Position numbers and translations under genes: made by a program
Shown: positions 1 to 7,764 of the stretch, piece by piece
Numbering within the stretch: the stretch's first letter is position 1
Layout: every line of letters begins with the position of its first letter
Origin: JACCTU01 sp963700495
Lineage (GTDB): Bacteria > Actinomycetota > Thermoleophilia > Gaiellales > Gaiellaceae
Direction of reading: 5' to 3'
Assembly (NCBI GenBank): GCA_963700495.1
Contig: CAVOXT010000001.1
Span: 744,001 to 808,000, forward strand
DNA length: 64,000 nt
The notes under the pieces: generated by a model
The model's input: the letters and a program-made list of their open reading frames with translations, nothing else
The model's database searches: none
Told to the model about the DNA's origin: nothing

Positions 1-80
1 TCTCCGGCGGAGGGCGAGCGTCGCTTGATCTCCGCGACGGCGCCCAGGCCGGGGGCGGCGAGTGCGTCTCGGAACCTCAC
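1..80 (-). CDS. trpC: Indole-3-glycerol-phosphate synthase (N-terminal fragment, cut by window edge)
   Basis: Only the first 26 codons are visible, starting with GTG at 80 on the minus strand. The peptide ends in AVAEIKRRSPSAG, the conserved first strand of indole-3-glycerol-phosphate synthase (usual form AEVKRASPSKG), which holds a substrate-binding Lys. The GTG overlaps the TGA of trpD by four bases (GTGA), so the two genes are translationally coupled. The enzyme closes the indole ring in tryptophan synthesis. The rest of the gene lies outside the window. Confidence 0.85.
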   Translation of the reverse strand, partial: MRFRDALAAPGLGAVAEIKRRSPSAG

Positions 81-1102
81 GTCACGGCTGCTTTCTGCGA
101 GAACGCGATCAGCAGCTCGAGGCGATCGGCCGCGGCGCCGGTCTCGAGCGACTCGCGCGCGTAGCCGAGCCCCTCGCGCAGGTCGGCGGCGTGCCCGCCC
201 GCCGCGATCGCGCCCGCGGCGTTCAGCAGGATCGCGTTCTTCGCGCCGTCGTCCTCCATGCCCTGGAAGATCGCACGAATCCGCGTCGCGTTCTCGGCCG
301 GAGTGCCGCCGACGAGCTCGAGCGGGTCGCAGCGCGGGATCCCGAGGTCGACGGGGTCGATCATCCGTTCGCGCACGTCGCCGTCGACGACCTCGCAAAC
401 GAGGTTCGCGCCGGCAGGGGAGAGCTCGTCGATTCCCGCCGCCCCGTGCACGACGAACGCTCTGCGCGCACCGAGGCGCGCGAGCACGTCTGCGAGCGTG
501 CGCACGAGGTCCGGCGCATAGACCCCGACGACCTGGGCGCGCGCCCCGGCCGGGTTCGTCAGCGGCCCGAGCACGTTGAAGACGGTCCGCGTCGCGAGCT
601 CGCGCCGCACGGGCGCGGCGTGACGCATCGCCGGGTGGTGGGTCGGAGCGAACATGAAGCCAAAGCCGAGCTCGTCGATCGAGCTGGCGATCTGCTCCGG
701 CGCGAGCTCGAGCTCGAACCCGAGAGCCTCGAGGACGTCGGCGGAGCCCGACGACGACGAGACCGCCCGGTTGCCGTGCTTCGCGACGGCCGCACCGGCC
801 GCAGCCGCGACGAGCGCGGCGGCCGTCGAGATGTTGAGCGTGTGGGCGCCGTCGCCGCCCGTGCCCGCGGTGTCGACCAGGTCGAGCCGCGTCGGGACAA
901 CGGGCACGACGTGCGCCCGCATCGCCTCCGCGAACCCGGCGATCTCGTCGGCGGTTTCGCCCTTCAACCGAAGCGCAATCAAGAAGCCGCCGATCTGCGC
1001 GGAGGTTGCGTCCCCGCGCATGATCTCGTCCATCGCCTCGCGCGCCTCGTCACGGGTGAGGTCGTGGTTGTCAAGGACTCGCTGGAGGGTGTGCTGGATC
1101 AG
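77..1102 (-). CDS. trpD: Anthranilate phosphoribosyltransferase
   Basis: Transfers phosphoribose from PRPP to anthranilate, the second tryptophan-specific step, in the cytoplasm. The PRPP-binding DTAGTGGDGAHTLNIST motif and the following KHGNRAVSSSSGSAD loop are intact. The first ATG (1033) would remove a conserved first helix. The frame stays open upstream (QHTLQRVLDNHDLTRDEAREA) to a CTG at 1102 that overlaps the trpG stop as CTGA and sits 4 nt after a perfect GGAGG. Using this CTG gives 341 residues, the normal family length, so a CTG start is my preferred call; 1033 is the fallback. Confidence 0.93.
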   Translation of the reverse strand: MIQHTLQRVLDNHDLTRDEAREAMDEIMRGDATSAQIGGFLIALRLKGETADEIAGFAEAMRAHVVPVVPTRLDLVDTAGTGGDGAHTLNISTAAALVAAAAGAAVAKHGNRAVSSSSGSADVLEALGFELELAPEQIASSIDELGFGFMFAPTHHPAMRHAAPVRRELATRTVFNVLGPLTNPAGARAQVVGVYAPDLVRTLADVLARLGARRAFVVHGAAGIDELSPAGANLVCEVVDGDVRERMIDPVDLGIPRCDPLELVGGTPAENATRIRAIFQGMEDDGAKNAILLNAAGAIAAGGHAADLREGLGYARESLETGAAADRLELLIAFSQKAAVT

Positions 1103-1659
1103 GGTGCCTCCAGGAAGTTCTTCGCGATCATCGACCCGAGGGGCGTCAGCACGGATTCGGGGTGGAACTGGAGACCGTCGACCGGGAGCTCGCGGTGCCG
1201 CACGGCCATCACCTCTCCGTCCGCGGTCGTCGCCGAGACCTCGAGCGAGTCGGGGATCGTCGTCGCGGCCAGCGAGTGGTAGCGCCCGGCCTCGATCGAC
1301 TCGGGCAGGCCGGCGAAGATCCCGCGGCCGTCGTGCTCGACGCTCGCCGACTTGCCGTGGACGAGCTCATGCGCGAAGCCGACCTCGCCGCCGAAGGCTT
1401 CGACGATCGCCTGGTGCCCGAGACAGACGCCGAGGGTGCGCGTCCGCGGTGCCAGCCGGCGGATGATCTCGAGCGCCGCGCCCGCGTCCGCGGGACGTCC
1501 GGGGCCGGGGGAGACGACGAGGTACGACGGCGCGAGCGCCTCCGCCGCGTCGGCGTCGACCTCGTCGTTTCGGCGGACGTCGACCTCACAGCCGAGCTCC
1601 CCGAACAGGTGCACGAGGTTGTAGGTGAAGGAGTCGTAGTTGTCGATGAGCAGCATCAT
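1099..1659 (-). CDS. trpG: Anthranilate synthase glutamine amidotransferase component
   Basis: Class I glutamine amidotransferase that supplies ammonia to TrpE. It begins MMLLIDNYDSFTYNL, typical of the family. The nucleophile Cys is in GVCLGHQAI and the His-Glu pair in LQFHPES near the C-terminus. It has about 186 residues, a normal monofunctional TrpG/PabA length. The ATGATG start overlaps the trpE TGA by four bases, and its own stop overlaps the proposed CTG start of trpD, so trpE-G-D-C reads as one coupled operon. It could also serve p-aminobenzoate synthesis, but the operon position points to tryptophan. Confidence 0.95.
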   Translation of the reverse strand: MMLLIDNYDSFTYNLVHLFGELGCEVDVRRNDEVDADAAEALAPSYLVVSPGPGRPADAGAALEIIRRLAPRTRTLGVCLGHQAIVEAFGGEVGFAHELVHGKSASVEHDGRGIFAGLPESIEAGRYHSLAATTIPDSLEVSATTADGEVMAVRHRELPVDGLQFHPESVLTPLGSMIAKNFLEAP

Positions 1660-2900
1660 CCGCGCCCCTCGGCGAGCTGGATCGCCGTCTCGAGCGCGGC
1701 GAGCTTGTTCAGGCACTCCTGCTGCTCGGCGTGCGGCTCGGAGTCTGCCACGATGCCCGCGCCCGCCTGGAGGTAGGCGACGCCCTTGTCGAGCACGATC
1801 GTGCGGATGGCGATGCACGTGTCGAACGCCTCGCCACCGGGCAGCGCGTAGCCGACGGCGCCCGCGTACGGCCCGCGCCGGTAGCCCTCGAGCTCCGAGA
1901 TGATCTGCATCGCGCGAACCTTCGGCGCGCCGCTCACGGTTCCCGCAGGGAAGCACGCGCGGAGGAGGTCGAAGTGCGATACGCCCTCGCGCAGCTCGCC
2001 GACGACTTCGGATACGAGGTGCGTGACGTGCGAGAACTGCTCCGCTTCCATCATGCGCTCGACCTTGACCGTGCCGGGCACGCAGACCCGCGAGAGATCG
2101 TTGCGCCCGAGGTCGACGAGCATCACGTGCTCGGCTCGGTCCTTCTCGCTCTCGAGCAGTCGCTTTGCATCGCCTTCGCCGCGACGCGTGGTCCCGGCGA
2201 TCGGGTTGACGCTGGCCCGCCGTCCCTCGGCCTTGACGAGCGTCTCCGGTGACGAACCGATCATCGAAAGGCCGTCGTCGAACTCGAGCAGGAAGAGATA
2301 CGGAGAAGGATTCACGCGGCGAAGCGAGCGGTAGAGCTGCACCGCGCCGGCTGAGGTCGGCCGCACGGCCCGCTGTGACAGCACGATCTGGAAGGCGTCC
2401 CCCTCGCGGATGTGGTCTTGCGCAACGCGGACGATGCGCTCGTACTCGTCCGCCACCGGCAGGCGGCTGATCGGGCCCGTGGGGGCGCCGTTGCCGTCAG
2501 GGAGCTCGCCGAGCGGCGCGTCGAGCATCCTCTCGACCTCCCGCGCGTCCCCGCAGAGCACCTCGGCCAGCCCGGAGACGTGGTCGAAGCGGATGAGCAC
2601 GTCCGCGACGACGAAGCGGCTCTCGGGGAGGTCGGGCCCACGTGCGGGAAGCGGCACGGTCGGCTCGAGCAGCGCGATGTGGTCGTAGGAGACGTACCCG
2701 ACGACCGCCTCTCCGCACGCCTCCGCCTCGTCGACGTCCACCAGCCGAAAGCCCGAGCCGACGAGCGAGTAGCGGCCTAGGCGGCCGTGCTCGACCGACT
2801 CGAGCAGGAACGACGCGCGTCCGCTCCCGCGCAGCCGCAGGTATGCCCCGAGTGGCGTGAGGAGGTCGGTTGCGATGACGGTTTGAGCGGTCACGGGCAC
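1656..2900 (-). CDS. trpE: Anthranilate synthase component I
   Basis: Converts chorismate plus ammonia to anthranilate and commits carbon to tryptophan. The protein has 414 residues, short for TrpE (usually ~500) because of a trimmed N-terminal region. It keeps the LLES feedback motif (residues 32-35) that binds inhibitory Trp, and the chorismate-binding core with CFPAGTVSGAPKVRAM and IAGTTRRGEG. The start is GTG at 2900, only two bases after the T-tract of an intrinsic terminator, so expression depends on read-through of the attenuator described separately. A p-aminobenzoate synthase is the alternative; the Trp leader peptide argues against it. Confidence 0.94.
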   Translation of the reverse strand: MPVTAQTVIATDLLTPLGAYLRLRGSGRASFLLESVEHGRLGRYSLVGSGFRLVDVDEAEACGEAVVGYVSYDHIALLEPTVPLPARGPDLPESRFVVADVLIRFDHVSGLAEVLCGDAREVERMLDAPLGELPDGNGAPTGPISRLPVADEYERIVRVAQDHIREGDAFQIVLSQRAVRPTSAGAVQLYRSLRRVNPSPYLFLLEFDDGLSMIGSSPETLVKAEGRRASVNPIAGTTRRGEGDAKRLLESEKDRAEHVMLVDLGRNDLSRVCVPGTVKVERMMEAEQFSHVTHLVSEVVGELREGVSHFDLLRACFPAGTVSGAPKVRAMQIISELEGYRRGPYAGAVGYALPGGEAFDTCIAIRTIVLDKGVAYLQAGAGIVADSEPHAEQQECLNKLAALETAIQLAEGRG

Positions 2901-2902
2901 GC

Positions 2903-2921
2903 AAAAAGCCCCTTCCGGGGC
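2903..2921 (-). terminator. trp attenuator terminator hairpin
   Basis: Read on the minus strand, GCCCC-GGAA-GGGGC is followed directly by TTTTT: a 5-bp all-GC stem, a tetraloop and a T-tract, ending two bases before the trpE start. An intrinsic terminator placed upstream of the first structural gene and downstream of a Trp-rich leader peptide is the classical attenuator layout. Confidence 0.85.
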
Positions 2922-2957
2922 CGAGTGGCGAGGCGGGCTGTTTCGGCTAGCGCGTCG

Positions 2958-3020
2958 CTAGCGCAGGCTCCCGCCCCGCTCGGTGCGCCACGCCCACCAG
3001 TTCTGCGGAGCCGGAGACAT
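2958..3020 (-). CDS. trpL: trp operon leader peptide (20 aa, Trp-Trp-Ala-Trp)
   Basis: A 20-codon reading frame from ATG at 3020 to TAG at 2958 encodes MSPAPQNWWAWRTERGGSLR. Three of four consecutive codons (8, 9 and 11) are TGG, which would stall ribosomes when charged tRNA-Trp is scarce. Codons after the Trp run carry GGGGC...GAG, able to pair with the 5' half of the terminator (CUC.GCCCC), which offers an antiterminator while the ribosome is stalled upstream. A perfect GCTAGCG-ACG-CGCTAGC hairpin covers the stop codon. Pairings were worked out by eye. Confidence 0.85.
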   Translation of the reverse strand: MSPAPQNWWAWRTERGGSLR

Positions 3021-3027
3021 TGTTCGC

Positions 3028-3056
3028 AGCGTAAGGACCGCCCTGCGATCCGTCAA
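3028..3056 (-). promoter_or_regulatory. trp operon promoter
   Basis: On the minus strand TTGACG (3056-3051) and TACGCT (3033-3028) are separated by exactly 17 bases, a near-consensus sigma-70-type promoter. The -10 box ends seven bases before the trpL ATG, so the mRNA should be essentially leaderless. Its -35 region abuts the -10-like TAGGCT of the divergent aminopeptidase gene. Confidence 0.75.
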
Positions 3057-3059
3057 TAG

Positions 3060-3065
3060 TAGGCT
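3060..3065 (+). promoter_or_regulatory. -10-like box for the M42 aminopeptidase gene (leaderless start)
   Basis: TAGGCT ends six bases before the GTG at 3072, with no ribosome-binding site between. A clear -35 box is not visible. It lies back-to-back with the trp promoter in a 51-bp divergent spacer. Confidence 0.4.
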
Positions 3066-3071
3066 CGGTAC

Positions 3072-4127
3072 GTGGCCCTGCCGCCGCTCCTTCGCTCGCT
3101 CCTGACCGCGCCGGGTCCGTCCGGCTACGAGGCTGCGCCCACCGCGGTCTGGCGCGAAGCGGCTTCCTCGTTCGCGGAGGTCTCGAGCAACCCGCTCGGA
3201 TCCTCGATCGCGAGAGTGAATGGCACCGGCGACGGACCCCTGCTCGCGATCGTCGGGCACATCGACGAGATCGGCCTGATCGTGACCCACGTCGACGGCG
3301 ACGGCTATGTCTTCTTCCGCGGCGTCGGCGGTTGGAGCGCCGAGGTGCTTCGCGCGCAGCGCGTCGAGCTGCTGACGAAGAACGGGCGCATCCCGGGCGT
3401 CGTCGAGCGCGCTCGACAGAAGGTGCGCAGGGGAGCCGACCCGGCGCCGACGCAGCTCGACGACCTGCACATCGACATCGGCGCAAAGGACGGGAAGGAG
3501 GCGAAGGAGCTCGTCCGCCCCGGCGACGTCGCGGTGATCGCGGCCGAGCCCGTCGAGCTCCCGAACGACCGGGTCGCCTCGCGCTCGCTGGACAACCGGC
3601 TCGGCGCATACGTCGCGCTCGAGGCGGCGCGGCTCGTCGCCGAAGCCGGAGGTGCCCCGGGCGACGTCGCGGCGGTCGCCGCGGTCCAGGAGGAGGTCGG
3701 CGACTTCGGCGGCGCCCGGACCTCGATCTTCGAGCTTCAGCCGTCGATCGCGGTCGCCGTCGACGTCACGTACTCGACCGATGTCCCCGGAGGCGACCCG
3801 AAGGTCGAAGGCGAACACGGTCTCGGCGGCGGTCCCGCGATCTCACGCGGCTCGACGATCAACCCGAAGATCTTCGACCTGCTCGCGGAGACCGCGGAGG
3901 CCGAGGGGATCGAGTACACGATCGAGATCTCGGCCGGGACGACCTCGACCGACATGGACGCGATGCACCTCTCGCGCGGAGGGATCGCGGCCGGGCTCGT
4001 CTCGATTCCGCTCCGCTACATGCACACGCCGACGGAGATCGTCGACCTCGCGGACGTCGACGCATGCGCCCGGCTCCTGGCGGCCTTCGCCCGCAGGCTC
4101 GAGCCGGGCTTGAGCCTCGAACGCTGA
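3072..4127 (+). CDS. M42 family metallopeptidase (glutamyl aminopeptidase/FrvX-like)
   Basis: A 351-residue dinuclear metal aminopeptidase of the tetrahedral M42 family, likely trimming peptides in the cytoplasm. Metal ligands and catalytic motifs are present in order: GHIDEIGL, SLDNRLG, VQEEVGDFGG, DVTYSTD and the C-terminal RYMHTPTE. The insert (dimerisation) domain lies between the first two. The length is normal for the family. Start is GTG at 3072, six bases after a -10-like box. It is transcribed divergently from the trp operon and precedes the thiolase gene by a short gap. Some M42 members were named cellulase M; peptidase activity is the better inference. Confidence 0.9.
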   Translation: MALPPLLRSLLTAPGPSGYEAAPTAVWREAASSFAEVSSNPLGSSIARVNGTGDGPLLAIVGHIDEIGLIVTHVDGDGYVFFRGVGGWSAEVLRAQRVELLTKNGRIPGVVERARQKVRRGADPAPTQLDDLHIDIGAKDGKEAKELVRPGDVAVIAAEPVELPNDRVASRSLDNRLGAYVALEAARLVAEAGGAPGDVAAVAAVQEEVGDFGGARTSIFELQPSIAVAVDVTYSTDVPGGDPKVEGEHGLGGGPAISRGSTINPKIFDLLAETAEAEGIEYTIEISAGTTSTDMDAMHLSRGGIAAGLVSIPLRYMHTPTEIVDLADVDACARLLAAFARRLEPGLSLER

Positions 4128-4142
4128 GCTACGCTCATGAGC

Positions 4143-5294
4143 ATGGCCAGGGCAGTCATCGTCAGCGCGGTCCGGACGCCGTTCGGCAGGCTCGGCGGCG
4201 CGTTGAAGGATTACGAGGCGCCGCTGCTCGGCGGGCACGTGATCAAGGCGGCGCTCGACAAGGTGGGCCTCGGGCCCGACGAGGTCGAGTACGTGATCAT
4301 GGGCGAAGTCCTGCAGGCGGGGGTCGGGCAGGCTCCGGCGCGCCAGGCTGCGATCGCGGCCGGGCTGCCGAAGGAGGTGCCGGCCGACACGATCAACAAG
4401 GTCTGCGCCTCCTCGATCCGCGCGATTCAGATCACCGACTCGATGATTCGCTCGGGCGACCACCACGTCGTCGTCACCGGCGGGATGGAGTCGATGTCGA
4501 ACGCGCCGTACCTGCTCAAGCGGGCGCGCTTCGGATACAAGCTCGGCGACGGCACGCTGATCGATCACATGACGTTCGACGGGCTCACGTCGTCCTTCGA
4601 CGGCCTCCACATGGTCGCGCAGGCGTCGCTGGTCTCGCGCGAGCTCGGGATCTCGCGCGAGGAGCAGGATGCGTGGGCGCTCCGTTCGCACGAACGCGCG
4701 GTCGCCGCGCAGGACGCGGGCCGCTTCGCCGACGAGATCGTCCCGCTCGACGGTTTCGACACTGACGAGGGGCCGCGCCGCGACACGTCGCTCGAGCGGC
4801 TTGCGTCGCTCAAGCCGGTGTTCGACCCGGATGGCACGACCACCGCGGGCAACGCGCCCGGGGTGAACGACGGCGCCGGGTGCGTGATCGTCACGAGTGA
4901 GGAATTCGCGAAGAAGCGCGGCCTCGAGATCCTCGCGACGGTCGTCGCGCAGGGGTACGTCGCGGACGACTTCGCCTACCTCGCGCGCACGCCTGCGAAG
5001 GCGGGGGAGATCGCGCTGGCCAAGGCCGGCAAGACGATCGAGAGCGTGGAGCGCGTCGAGGTGAACGAGGCGTTCGCGTCCGTGGTCGTCAACTCGATCA
5101 AGATGCTCGGCGCCGACCCGGAGACGGTGAACGTGAACGGCGGCGCGGTCGCGCTCGGCCACCCGATCGGCGCCTCGGGCGCCCGCATCGTCGGCACGAT
5201 GGTGCACGAGCTGCGACGGAACGGCGGCGGTCTGGGTCTCGCTGCGATCTGCTCCGGCGGCGGCCAGGGCGACGCGCTGCTGCTGGACGTTTGA
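4143..5294 (+). CDS. Acetyl-CoA C-acetyltransferase (thiolase)
   Basis: Cleaves acetoacetyl- or 3-ketoacyl-CoA, or condenses two acetyl-CoA. The nucleophile Cys is in NKVCASS, the His in ALGHPIGASG and the second Cys in AICSGGGQGDA, a complete thiolase set. About 383 residues, normal length. ATG at 4143 is preferred over ATG at 4137 because a -10-like TACGCT (4130-4135) ends seven bases before it; the proteins differ by two residues. The gene follows the aminopeptidase closely and is followed by a long near-palindrome. With the hydroxyacyl-CoA dehydrogenase at 6877 it forms part of a scattered beta-oxidation set. Confidence 0.94.
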   Translation: MARAVIVSAVRTPFGRLGGALKDYEAPLLGGHVIKAALDKVGLGPDEVEYVIMGEVLQAGVGQAPARQAAIAAGLPKEVPADTINKVCASSIRAIQITDSMIRSGDHHVVVTGGMESMSNAPYLLKRARFGYKLGDGTLIDHMTFDGLTSSFDGLHMVAQASLVSRELGISREEQDAWALRSHERAVAAQDAGRFADEIVPLDGFDTDEGPRRDTSLERLASLKPVFDPDGTTTAGNAPGVNDGAGCVIVTSEEFAKKRGLEILATVVAQGYVADDFAYLARTPAKAGEIALAKAGKTIESVERVEVNEAFASVVVNSIKMLGADPETVNVNGGAVALGHPIGASGARIVGTMVHELRRNGGGLGLAAICSGGGQGDALLLDV

Positions 5295-5309
5295 CGCGGC
5301 GGATGCTCT

Positions 5310-5475
5310 AAGAACCCCTTTCACGATGAGGCGCTGTGCCGTCGGGTCGCGCTGGGCGGCGCGATGCGGCGTCCTCAGTCGCCCCCGTATCTCCGGATAC
5401 GGGGGCTCCCTGCGTCCTTGCCTCGCACCACCCAGCGCACCCCGACGACGAGGCCCCATCATGAAAGGGGTTCTA
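5310..5475. repeat. ~165-bp near-palindromic element between convergent genes
   Basis: The outer arms match perfectly over 13 bases (AGAACCCCTTTCA at 5311-5323 against its complement at 5462-5474). Inward the arms stay roughly 80% complementary, including CGCTGGGYGGYGCGA, to a perfect 11-bp apical stem (GCCCCCGTATC/GATACGGGGGC) with loop TCCG near 5381-5406. It fills the gap between the thiolase and decarboxylase genes and ends on the latter's stop codon. It could be a bidirectional terminator, a MITE/REP-like element or a structured RNA. Confidence 0.75.
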
Positions 5476-6849
5476 AGCGGTGGCGCCGCTGGAGACGGCC
5501 GCGCGAAAAGCGCCGACGAGGCGCTCGACGTCTGCCTCGGAGGTCTGCCAGTTCGAGACCGACACGCGAATCGCCGCGCGCTCGTCCCACGTCGTACCGC
5601 TCAGCCACGCCTCGCCGCTCTGCTGCACCCGGCGCAGCGCGTCCTGCGTCCGCTCGTCATTCTCGAATCGGAACAGCACCTGGTTGAGCACGACCTCGTT
5701 CAGGATCTCCACGCCGGGGAGTTGCGCGAGCTCCTCGGCGGTGCGCCGCGCGTGCGCGCAGCAGCGCTCGACGAGCTCCGCGACTCCGGACCGTCCCAGC
5801 GAGCGCAGAGCGGCGTAGACGGGGAACCCGCGTGCGCGCCGCGAGAACTCGGGATTCCAGTCGAGCTGGTCGCGGTTCTCTCCCTCGTCGTGGACGAGGT
5901 AGTCGGCGTGCACGCCCATCGCGGCGCGATGCGCCGCGGGATGAGCGCAATACGCGAGCCCCGAGTCGTACGGCACGTTCAGCCACTTGTGCGCATCGGT
6001 CGCCCACGAGTCCGCCCGGTCGACGCCCTGCACCAGGTGCCGCAGGGACGGCGCGGCGGCCGCCCACAGCCCGAAGGCTCCGTCGACGTGCAGCCACGCG
6101 CCGGCGTCACGCGCTGCGTCGGCGATCGCCTCGACGTCGTCGCACGCGCCCGTGTTCACCTCTCCGACCTGCGCGCAGACGATCGTCGGCCGCTCGTCGA
6201 GCTCGAGCGCGTCGACGAGCATCCGGCCCTGGTCGTCGGCTTCGACGACGTCCGGCGCGCCCATCCCGAGCAGGCGGAGCGACCGGTCGATCGTCACGTG
6301 CCGCTTGGCTCCGACGACGACTCGGACCGCTGGAGCGCCGTAGAGCCCGCGACTCGACAGCTCCCAGCCGTGTTCGCGCAGGACGTGCTCCCGGGCGGCG
6401 GCCAGTGCGGTCACGTGCGCCATCTGGCAGCCGGTGACGAACGCGAACGAGACGCCCTCGGGCAGCCCGAACAGCTCGCGCAGCCACTCGCCCGCGACCT
6501 CCTCGACGATCGCCGCTGCGGGCGAAACGACGAACAGGCCCGCGTTCTGGTCCCAGGCGGAGGTCAGCCAGTCGGCCGCGAGCGCCGCCGGCAGCGAGCC
6601 GCCGATCACGAACCCGAACCAGCGCCCGCCGGGCATCCCCGCGACACCGGGATCGGCGTCCGCCGCGAGATCCTCGATCACCTCACGTGCGTCTATCGGT
6701 GCGTCCTGCAGCGGGCGGGCGAGCGCCGCACGAAGCGCGTCGACGTCGACGTCCGGAAGCACGGGGCGTTCGTCCAGCGACTCGAGAAAGGTTGCCGCGA
6801 TGTCGGCGGTCCGGCCGAGCAGATCGCGCGATTCGCTCACCCGCGCCAC
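5473..6849 (-). CDS. Pyridoxal-dependent decarboxylase (aromatic-L-amino-acid/glutamate decarboxylase family)
   Basis: A group II PLP decarboxylase of about 458 residues. The PLP Lys is in DAHKWLNVPYD, preceded by the cofactor-binding HVDGAFGLW strand; the N-terminal half holds a GGSLPAALA and TGCQMAHVTAL region. It probably releases CO2 from an aromatic amino acid or related substrate; the substrate cannot be read from sequence. Start is GTG at 6849 (GTG at 6840 is an alternative). It is divergent from the dehydrogenase gene at 6877 and convergent with thiolase. Confidence 0.88.
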   Translation of the reverse strand: MARVSESRDLLGRTADIAATFLESLDERPVLPDVDVDALRAALARPLQDAPIDAREVIEDLAADADPGVAGMPGGRWFGFVIGGSLPAALAADWLTSAWDQNAGLFVVSPAAAIVEEVAGEWLRELFGLPEGVSFAFVTGCQMAHVTALAAAREHVLREHGWELSSRGLYGAPAVRVVVGAKRHVTIDRSLRLLGMGAPDVVEADDQGRMLVDALELDERPTIVCAQVGEVNTGACDDVEAIADAARDAGAWLHVDGAFGLWAAAAPSLRHLVQGVDRADSWATDAHKWLNVPYDSGLAYCAHPAAHRAAMGVHADYLVHDEGENRDQLDWNPEFSRRARGFPVYAALRSLGRSGVAELVERCCAHARRTAEELAQLPGVEILNEVVLNQVLFRFENDERTQDALRRVQQSGEAWLSGTTWDERAAIRVSVSNWQTSEADVERLVGAFRAAVSSGATA

Positions 6850-6864
6850 TGTACAGCGGTCGGC

Positions 6865-6870
6865 TAGCCT
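6865..6870 (+). promoter_or_regulatory. -10-like box, hydroxyacyl-CoA dehydrogenase gene
   Basis: TAGCCT ends six bases before the GTG start at 6877 in a 27-bp divergent spacer. No convincing -35 was seen. Confidence 0.35.
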
Positions 6871-6876
6871 CGCCTG

Positions 6877-7708
6877 GTGCGCTTCGAACACGTTCTCGTC
6901 GTCGGCGCGGGTCAGATGGGCGGAGGGATCGCGCAGGTCGTCGCGTCGTCGGGACGCCGCGTCTCGCTGTACGACGCGCAGCCGGGCGCAACCGATCGCG
7001 CGTTCGAGGCGATGCGCAAGAGCCTCGAACGGCTCGCCGAGAAGGGCGGGGCGGACCCCGACGACGTGCTCGGCCGCGTCGTCGCCGTGGACGACGTCGT
7101 TCCGGCCGACACTGATGGTCGAAGCCGTCGTCGAGGACGCCGACGTGAAGCTGGACGTCTTCCGCCGAGCGGACGCAACGCTGCCGCAAGAGGCGATCCT
7201 CGCCTCGAACACGTCCTCGATCCCGATCTCCTCGCTCGCCGCCGGAACCCAGCGTCCCGACCGGGTGATCGGCATGCACTTCTTCAACCCGGTGCCGGTG
7301 CTGAAGCTCGTCGAGGTCGTGCGCGGGCGTGACACCTCCGACGAGACCACCCGCGCGATCGTCGAGCTGGCCGGCGAGCTCGGCAAGGTGCCGGCGGAGG
7401 CAAACGACTTCCCCGGCTTCGTCTCGAACCGGATCCTGATGCCGTACATCAACGAGGCCGTCTGGGCGCTCCACGACGGCGTGGCCGAGGCGGAGGCGAT
7501 CGACACGATCGCGAAGCTCGGGTTCGCGCACCCGATCGGCCCTCTCGCCCTCGCGGACCTGATCGGCCTGGACACCTGCGTTGCCATCATGGAGGTGCTC
7601 CAGGAGGGCCTCGGGGACGACAAGTACGCTCCGTGCCCCCTGCTCAAGGACCACGTCGAGCATGGCCGGCTGGGCCGAAAAACCCAGCGTGGCTTCTACA
7701 GGTACTAG
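6877..7708 (+). CDS. 3-hydroxybutyryl/3-hydroxyacyl-CoA dehydrogenase (frameshifted in this sequence)
   Basis: NAD-dependent oxidation of 3-hydroxyacyl-CoA in beta-oxidation or butyrate metabolism. The Rossmann motif VVGAGQMGGGIAQ opens the protein; the catalytic region GMHFFNPVPVLKLVEVV and a C-terminal domain ending GRKTQRGFYRY follow. One extra base near 7111 (within GCCGACACTGATGG) splits the frame after residue 78. Removing it restores PADLMVEAVVED and a ~276-residue protein of normal length. Start is GTG at 6877; TAGCCT (6865-6870) six bases upstream suggests a leaderless mRNA. Sequencing or assembly error is more likely than a real mutation. Confidence 0.9.
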
Positions 7709-7764
7709 AACTCAAGGCAACAGCAACCTCCTGCCGATAGCCGTCCAGAAGGGAGGCCGCCCGG

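Noticed and set aside
3843..5462. Minus-strand open frame of ~539 codons opposite the thiolase gene
   Set aside because: Antisense shadow, Arg/Asp-rich; the plus-strand thiolase is clearly the gene.
7100..7120. Programmed frameshift in the hydroxyacyl-CoA dehydrogenase gene
   Set aside because: No slippery heptamer, stop codon or stimulatory structure at the site, and similar one-base shifts occur in unrelated genes of the window, pointing to sequence errors.
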